This document shows positions 32,416 through 36,594 of a DNA stretch of 36,594 nt, one piece after another. Position 1 is the stretch's first letter, and each line of letters opens with the position of its first letter. Both the position numbers and the translations under genes were made by a program. The notes beneath the pieces were generated by a model. The model saw only the letters and a list, made by a program, of their open reading frames with translations, was not told where the DNA came from and did not search any database. The DNA comes from Acidobacteriota bacterium (GTDB lineage Bacteria > Acidobacteriota > Thermoanaerobaculia > Thermoanaerobaculales > Thermoanaerobaculaceae). The stretch spans positions 1 through 36,594 of the forward strand of contig JACQZW010000019.1 in assembly GCA_016213675.1 (NCBI GenBank). The letters are read 5' to 3'.

Positions 32416-33066
32416 TCAAATCGAGCGCCGGTGGACCTTGGACCGGTGCAGCTCGCCCTTGTAGACCCACACCTTCACGCCGATTGCCCCGTACGTCGTA
32501 AACGCCTCGGCGAATCCGTACTCGATGTCGGCCTTGAGGGTGTGGAGGGGAAGTCTCCCCTCCTGATACCACTCGGAGCGCGCGATCTCGGCTCCATTCA
32601 GGCGGCCGGAGCAGCGGATCTTGACACCCTGAGCGCCGAAACGCAAGGCGTTCTCCATGGAGCGCCGCATCGCCCTGCGGAACGTGACGCGCCGCACGAG
32701 TTGGCCGGCGATGGACTCGGCGATGAGCTGCGCCTCGATTTCGGGGCGCTGGATCTCCTGGATGTTTATGTGGATGTCCTGGCCGTAGACAGCGCGCAGC
32801 TCCGCGCCGAGCTTGTCGACCTCGGCGCCCTTGCGGCCGATGATGATCCCGGGCCGCGCAGAGAAGATGTTCACGCGGATCTTGTTGGCGGTACGCTCGA
32901 TGTCGATCTCTGCCACGCCCGCATGGGCCAGCCGCGCCTTGAGCGCCTTGCGGAGCCGCAGGTCTTCGTGGAGCAGCTTGGCATAGTCCTTCTCGGCGTA
33001 CCAGCGCGAACGCCAGGTCTTGTTGTAGCCGAGCCGGAAACCGTAGGGATGTGTCTTCTGACCCAC
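32416..33066 (-). CDS. rpsC: 30S ribosomal protein S3
   Basis: The 216-residue protein starts at GTG 33066 as [20 protein letters not shown]. The KH domain (about residues 40-110) contains the [18 protein letters not shown] loop, and the C-terminal domain has [21 protein letters not shown]3 lines the mRNA entry channel. Its short C-terminus is within the family range. Confidence 0.98.
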   Translation of the reverse strand: MGQKTHPYGFRLGYNKTWRSRWYAEKDYAKLLHEDLRLRKALKARLAHAGVAEIDIERTANKIRVNIFSARPGIIIGRKGAEVDKLGAELRAVYGQDIHINIQEIQRPEIEAQLIAESIAGQLVRRVTFRRAMRRSMENALRFGAQGVKIRCSGRLNGAEIARSEWYQEGRLPLHTLKADIEYGFAEAFTTYGAIGVKVWVYKGELHRSKVHRRSI

Positions 33067-33075
33067 GTGGACCTC

Positions 33076-33417
33076 CTACTCTTCCCGATCCGCGACGCGT
33101 ACGGTCACGTGGCAGTACTTGTGCAACCGGGGGAAGACCCGCCCCATCGAGGCGGCCTTGAAGCGCTTGAGGCTCGGCCCCTGGTCGACCTGGATCGTCG
33201 CCAGGACCAGTTTCCCCGAGTCGATTCCTGGGGACTTTTGCTCCAGATTCGCCACGGCCGATCGAACGAGCTTCTCGAGGTCCCGTGCGCAGCGCTTGTG
33301 CGTCACCTTGAGAATCGCCAACGCCCGGACCACGCCCTCGCCGCGGACGGTATCGGCAACGAGCCGCACCTTCTGGGCGGAACCCTTGTAATACCTGAGG
33401 ATCGCTCTCGCCTGCAT
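33076..33417 (-). CDS. rplV: 50S ribosomal protein L22
   Basis: The 113-residue protein begins MQARAILRYYKGSAQKVRLV and has the beta-hairpin VDQGPSLKRFKAASMGR that reaches the exit-tunnel constriction, a site of macrolide-resistance mutations. Nothing unusual is seen in the loop. Ten base pairs separate it from rpsC. Confidence 0.98.
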   Translation of the reverse strand: MQARAILRYYKGSAQKVRLVADTVRGEGVVRALAILKVTHKRCARDLEKLVRSAVANLEQKSPGIDSGKLVLATIQVDQGPSLKRFKAASMGRVFPRLHKYCHVTVRVADREE

Positions 33418-33426
33418 GGTTCCTCC

Positions 33427-33711
33427 CTAGTGGGCGGCGCCCTTCTCCTTCTTGGTACCGGAGTGGCCGCGGAACGTGCGCGTGAGGGCGAACTCACCGA
33501 GCTTGTGGCCCACCATGTTCTCGCTGATGAACACGGGCACGAACTTCTGCCCGTTGTGCACGGCGATGGTGTGACCGACCATCTCCGGAATGACCGTCGA
33601 GCGGCGCGACCAGGTCTTGATGACCCGGCGCTCCCGGGTTTCGTTGAGCTGCTGCACCTTGCGCAGCAGGTGATCATCGGTGAACGGTCCCTTATGGACG
33701 GAGCGAGCCAT
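33427..33711 (-). CDS. rpsS: 30S ribosomal protein S19
   Basis: The 94-residue protein starts [19 protein letters not shown] and contains the [20 protein letters not shown] core and [12 protein letters not shown]. It forms a head complex with S13. Length and gene order are standard. Confidence 0.98.
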   Translation of the reverse strand: MARSVHKGPFTDDHLLRKVQQLNETRERRVIKTWSRRSTVIPEMVGHTIAVHNGQKFVPVFISENMVGHKLGEFALTRTFRGHSGTKKEKGAAH

Positions 33712-33723
33712 TGCGATCTCCCC

Positions 33724-34545
33724 TCACTTCCGACGCTTGACGACGAAGCGGTCGGTCCTCTTGCACTGCCGGGTCTTGAAGCCTTTCGTCGGCTGCCCCC
33801 ATGGACTCACCGGGTTGCGCCCACCCTTGGTTCGTCCCTCGCCGCCGCCGTGCGGGTGGTCCACGGGGTTCATCGCCGTTCCACGGACGTGGCCGCGACG
33901 GCCGAGCCACCGGTTGCGGCCGGCCTTGCCGATGGAGACGTTGCCGTGCTCGACGTTACCGACCTGGCCCACGGTCGCCCAGCAGGTCGCCAGGACATAG
34001 CGCATCTCGCCGGAGGGTAGGCGGAGCGTCACGTATCGGCCCTCCTTCGCCATGACCTGGGCGCCTGCGCCGGCGGAACGCGCCATCTGTCCGCCATGCC
34101 CGGGCTTCAACTCGACGTTGTGGACCAGTGCGCCGAGCGGGATGTTCTTCAGTGGGAGTGCATTGCCAGGGACGATCTCGGTCTTGTCGGCCGCGACCAC
34201 GGTTGCCCCGACCTCGAGGCCCACCGGCGCCAGGATGTATCGCTTCTCGCCGTCGGCGTAGTGAAGCAGTGCGATCCGTGCGGAGCGGTTCGGGTCGTAC
34301 TCGATGGTCGCGACCCTCGCCGGGATCCCCCGCTTGTCGCGACGGAAATCGATGATGCGGTAGCGCCGTTTGTGGCCACCGCCCCGGAAGCGCAGCGTCT
34401 CGTGCCCCTCGTTGTTGCGTCCGCCACTCTTGCGCAGGCCGACGGTCAGGGACTTCTCCGGCACGGACTCGGTGATTTCGGCAAAGTCGAGCCGAGTCAT
34501 GAACCGCTTACCGGGCGAGGTCGGCTTGTAGGACTTGATTGGCAT
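33724..34545 (-). CDS. rplB: 50S ribosomal protein L2
   Basis: The 273-residue protein is the conserved L2 needed for peptidyl-transferase centre assembly. It starts [20 protein letters not shown]. The C-terminal region carries [20 protein letters not shown], with the invariant His near residue 229, and ends VVKRRK. Length is exactly typical. Confidence 0.98.
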   Translation of the reverse strand: MPIKSYKPTSPGKRFMTRLDFAEITESVPEKSLTVGLRKSGGRNNEGHETLRFRGGGHKRRYRIIDFRRDKRGIPARVATIEYDPNRSARIALLHYADGEKRYILAPVGLEVGATVVAADKTEIVPGNALPLKNIPLGALVHNVELKPGHGGQMARSAGAGAQVMAKEGRYVTLRLPSGEMRYVLATCWATVGQVGNVEHGNVSIGKAGRNRWLGRRGHVRGTAMNPVDHPHGGGEGRTKGGRNPVSPWGQPTKGFKTRQCKRTDRFVVKRRK

Positions 34546-34555
34546 TTCCGTCCCC

Positions 34556-34849
34556 TTACACCTGATCGAAGAATTCGATCGTCTTTTCGCCCGCTGCGAG
34601 GCGAACGTAGGCCTTGCGCCAGTCCGGGCGCCGCCCGGTGAAGCGCCCGAATCGGCGCTGCTTCCCGGTGAGGTTGACGACGCGTACGTCCACCACCTTC
34701 ACGCCGAAGAGGCTCTCAACTGCGCGCCCGATTTCGATCTTATTGGCGCCGCGGGCGACCTGGAAACACACCGTGTTGGTTGCCTCTTTGGCGTCGGCGG
34801 TCTTCTCGGTCACTACCGGACGAAGGATGATCTCGCGCGGGTCTTTCAT
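34556..34849 (-). CDS. rplW: 50S ribosomal protein L23
   Basis: The 97-residue protein starts [20 protein letters not shown] and contains [20 protein letters not shown] and [14 protein letters not shown]23 is the main docking site for trigger factor and SRP. ATG 34849 overlaps the rplD stop (ATGA). Confidence 0.98.
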   Translation of the reverse strand: MKDPREIILRPVVTEKTADAKEATNTVCFQVARGANKIEIGRAVESLFGVKVVDVRVVNLTGKQRRFGRFTGRRPDWRKAYVRLAAGEKTIEFFDQV

Positions 34850-35472
34850 GACGACAACACCTCCACGAGGACACTGAGGCCGCGCCGCGAGACCACGATC
34901 TGCTGCGCAGCGAGCGCCTCGTACACGTGCATGTGAAGCGCATCGGCGGCTGCGAGCTCGGGGCGGTTGCGCGTCGCCAGCATCAGGTTCAGGTTCTCGT
35001 AGCTGTCGACGAAGAGTACCTTCGCGTCGGCCAGGCCGAGTGCCGCCATTCGACCGACCAGGTCCTTGGTCTTCAAGGACTCGAGCTCGAGAGAATCGAC
35101 GATCCGGAGGCGACCCTGTTCCAGCCGCTCGGAGAGCACCGATTTCAACGCGTTCTTCTTCGCCTTGATGTTGACCTTTGCCGCGTAGCTGCGCGGCTGC
35201 GGCCCGAAGACCGTGCCGCCATGCCGCCAGAGCGGAGACCGGATCGAACCATGCCGCGAACGCCCCGTGCCCTTCTGCTTCCACGGCTTCTTGCCACCGC
35301 CGGAGACCAGCGCCCGGTTCTTCGTCGCGTGAGTCCCACGCCGCAGGCCGGCGAGATACGCCTTTACCACCTCATACACCAGGTGCGGTCGAACGGGATA
35401 GCCGAAGACCTCGGCAGGCAACTCTACCTCGCCGACTTTCTCGTTTCCCCAATTGCGAACGTCGACTTTCAT
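34846..35472 (-). CDS. rplD: 50S ribosomal protein L4
   Basis: The 208-residue protein begins MKVDVRNWGNEKVGEVELPA. Its tunnel-lining extended loop reads KKPWKQKGTGRSRHGSIRSP, and the C-terminal Rossmann-like part has AKVLFVDSYENLNLMLATRN. In E. coli L4 also represses the S10 operon; no leader of that type can be seen here because tuf lies directly upstream. Confidence 0.98.
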   Translation of the reverse strand: MKVDVRNWGNEKVGEVELPAEVFGYPVRPHLVYEVVKAYLAGLRRGTHATKNRALVSGGGKKPWKQKGTGRSRHGSIRSPLWRHGGTVFGPQPRSYAAKVNIKAKKNALKSVLSERLEQGRLRIVDSLELESLKTKDLVGRMAALGLADAKVLFVDSYENLNLMLATRNRPELAAADALHMHVYEALAAQQIVVSRRGLSVLVEVLSS

Positions 35473-35485
35473 GATCCGCCCCCTC

Positions 35486-36109
35486 TCAGGCCTTTTCCAG
35501 GCGCACCAGCGCCTTGCGGCCGCCGGGGACAGCACCCCTGAGGAACAGCAGGTTGCGCTCGAGGTCGACCTTCACGACCTTGACGCGCTTGAGCGTCACC
35601 CGGTCCACGCCCATCCGACCGGCCATTCGAGTCCCGGGAAAGACGCGGGATGGATACGCCGACGGACCGATCGAGCCAGGCGCCCGATGGAACATCGAAC
35701 CGTGCGCGGCACCGCCGCCGCGGAAGTTGTGGCGCTTCATCGCGCCCTGGAAGCCCTTGCCCTTCGAGGTGCCGACCACCCGTATGACCTCGTCGGCAGC
35801 GAAGATCTCACAGAGAACGGTGTCTCCCGGCTTGACCTCGGAGCCCTCGGCGACGCTGAACTCGGCAAGGACTCGCGTCGGCGGGACCCCGGCCTTGGCG
35901 AATTGGCCTGCGATCGGCCGCGTCACCCTTCTGGGTGGCTTCCCCTCGACGAGCCCGATCTCGACGGCCTCGTAGCCATCGCGCTCCGCAGTGCGACGCT
36001 CGACCACGACGCACGGCCCGGCCTGAACGACGGTCACGGGCACGAGGTTGCCCTTGGCGTCGAAGACCTGGGTCATGCCGATCTTCCTGGCGAGGATTCC
36101 CTTCACCAT
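35486..36109 (-). CDS. rplC: 50S ribosomal protein L3
   Basis: The 207-residue protein starts at ATG 36109 (GAGGGGG upstream) as MVKGILARKIGMTQVFDAKG. The long loop reaching the peptidyl-transferase centre reads KGKGFQGAMKRHNFRGGGAA, then HGSMFHRAPGSIG. L3 is one of the first proteins in 50S assembly. Confidence 0.98.
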   Translation of the reverse strand: MVKGILARKIGMTQVFDAKGNLVPVTVVQAGPCVVVERRTAERDGYEAVEIGLVEGKPPRRVTRPIAGQFAKAGVPPTRVLAEFSVAEGSEVKPGDTVLCEIFAADEVIRVVGTSKGKGFQGAMKRHNFRGGGAAHGSMFHRAPGSIGPSAYPSRVFPGTRMAGRMGVDRVTLKRVKVVKVDLERNLLFLRGAVPGGRKALVRLEKA

Positions 36110-36120
36110 ACGGCACCCCC

Positions 36121-36444
36121 TCACTTCTTCCCGCCGTAGGCCTTGATCTCGACGTCGACGCCGGCCGGGAGCTCGAGCTTCATGAGCGCGTCGACCGTTT
36201 GTTGCGTCGGATCGAGGATGTCCAAGAGCCTCTTGTGCGTGCGGATCTCGAACTGTTCGCGCGACTTCTTGTCCACGTGCGGCGAACGCAGAACCGTGAA
36301 CCTCTGGATCTGCGTCGGCAGCGGGATCGGGCCCGAGATGTGGGCTCCGGTCCGCTTCGCGGTGTCCACGATCTCCGCAGTGGACTGGTCGAGCAGCCTG
36401 AAATCGTACGCCTTCAGCCGGATGCGGATCTTGTCCTTGACCAT
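36121..36444 (-). CDS. rpsJ: 30S ribosomal protein S10
   Basis: The 107-residue protein begins [20 protein letters not shown] and has the long loop [20 protein letters not shown] that reaches into the 30S head, then [12 protein letters not shown]. It also serves as NusE in antitermination. ATG 36444 has AGGAG 5 nt upstream; a GTG at 36450 is less likely. It starts 8 bp after tuf. Confidence 0.98.
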   Translation of the reverse strand: MVKDKIRIRLKAYDFRLLDQSTAEIVDTAKRTGAHISGPIPLPTQIQRFTVLRSPHVDKKSREQFEIRTHKRLLDILDPTQQTVDALMKLELPAGVDVEIKAYGGKK

Positions 36445-36452
36445 GGCCACTC

Positions 36453-36594
36453 CTACTCGATGACCTCGGCGATGGTGCCGGCGCCGACGGTACGACCACC
36501 CTCACGGATGGCGAAGCGCAGCCCCTTCTCCATCGCGATCGGCGTGATCAGTTCCACGTCGATCGCGATGTTGTCGCCTGGCATCACCATCTCC
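36453..36594 (-). CDS. tuf: Elongation factor Tu (C-terminal fragment at window edge)
   Basis: Only the last 46 residues are in the window, cut by its right edge. They read [16 protein letters not shown] and end [14 protein letters not shown], which is domain III of EF-Tu. The gene continues to the right. Its position directly before rpsJ indicates a joined str-S10 operon. Confidence 0.95.
   Translation of the reverse strand, partial: EMVMPGDNIAIDVELITPIAMEKGLRFAIREGGRTVGAGTIAEVIE

Noticed and set aside
1..36594. CRISPR arrays, tRNA or rRNA genes, insertion sequences, prophage genes
   Set aside because: No regularly spaced repeats with unique spacers, no tRNA-like cloverleaf or CCA-ended stretch, and no transposase or integrase motif was seen by eye.
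21311..36594. Unusual gene order or inserted genes in the ribosomal cluster
   Set aside because: The order and lengths follow the standard tuf-S10-spc-alpha arrangement, with no inserted or missing gene; this region is ordinary.

Overview
The window is GC-rich (roughly two-thirds G+C) bacterial chromosome. The gene set is Gram-negative: a TolC-type outer-membrane channel, RND efflux, lipoproteins with lipoboxes, a TonB-like protein. An exosortase that looks like the XrtH class sits next to a complete tuf-S10-spc-alpha ribosomal cluster. Together with the composition this suggests an Acidobacteriota-like organism, perhaps Thermoanaerobaculia. That placement is inference, not proof.

Layout. 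1-484 has no convincing gene and holds palindromes and degenerate direct repeats. 485-4289 (+) encodes a MacA-like adaptor and two different MacB/FtsX-type permeases, with no ATPase in view. 4399-6212 (-) encodes an ExoD-family membrane protein and a phytase-like beta-propeller lipoprotein. 6366-7442 (+) is a secreted kelch-repeat protein with a near-consensus sigma70 promoter and a hairpin terminator. 7523-10290 (-) holds a DUF2892 protein, an FHA-domain protein and an aldehyde dehydrogenase. 10391-10828 (+) is a YbgC-type thioesterase. 10852-11938 (-) is an exosortase with its partner membrane protein. 12089-13147 (+) is a TonB-C-terminal-domain protein.

13206-21215 (-) is a redox/efflux region. 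A TolC channel, an adaptor lipoprotein and an RND pump are translationally coupled and followed by DUF2892 and PG0541-type small proteins. Then comes an ArsR-family regulator with its own promoter and operator-like dyad. Downstream of arsR, about 430 bp that looks empty under ordinary stop-codon rules is filled exactly by two small genes, each interrupted by one in-frame UGA. The first is a one-helix membrane protein coupled to arsR by TGATG. The second is a two-CxxC zinc-ribbon protein whose last codons form the ribosome-binding site of an FmdB-like gene. Each UGA is followed at 16-18 nt by a hairpin with a GGU loop, as expected for bacterial SECIS elements. A tandem pair of small selenoproteins under an ArsR regulator is the most interesting hypothesis in the window.

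21311-36594 (-) is the ribosomal cluster. In transcription order it reads tuf (partial), rpsJ, rplC, rplD, rplW, rplB, rpsS, rplV, rpsC, rplP, rpmC, rpsQ, rplN, rplX, rplE, rpsN, rpsH, rplF, rplR, rpsE, rpmD, rplO, secY, adk, map, infA, rpmJ, rpsM, rpsK, rpsD, rpoA, rplQ, then a rho-independent terminator. Gene order and lengths are canonical. S4, S14, L36 and adenylate kinase all carry zinc-type cysteine motifs.
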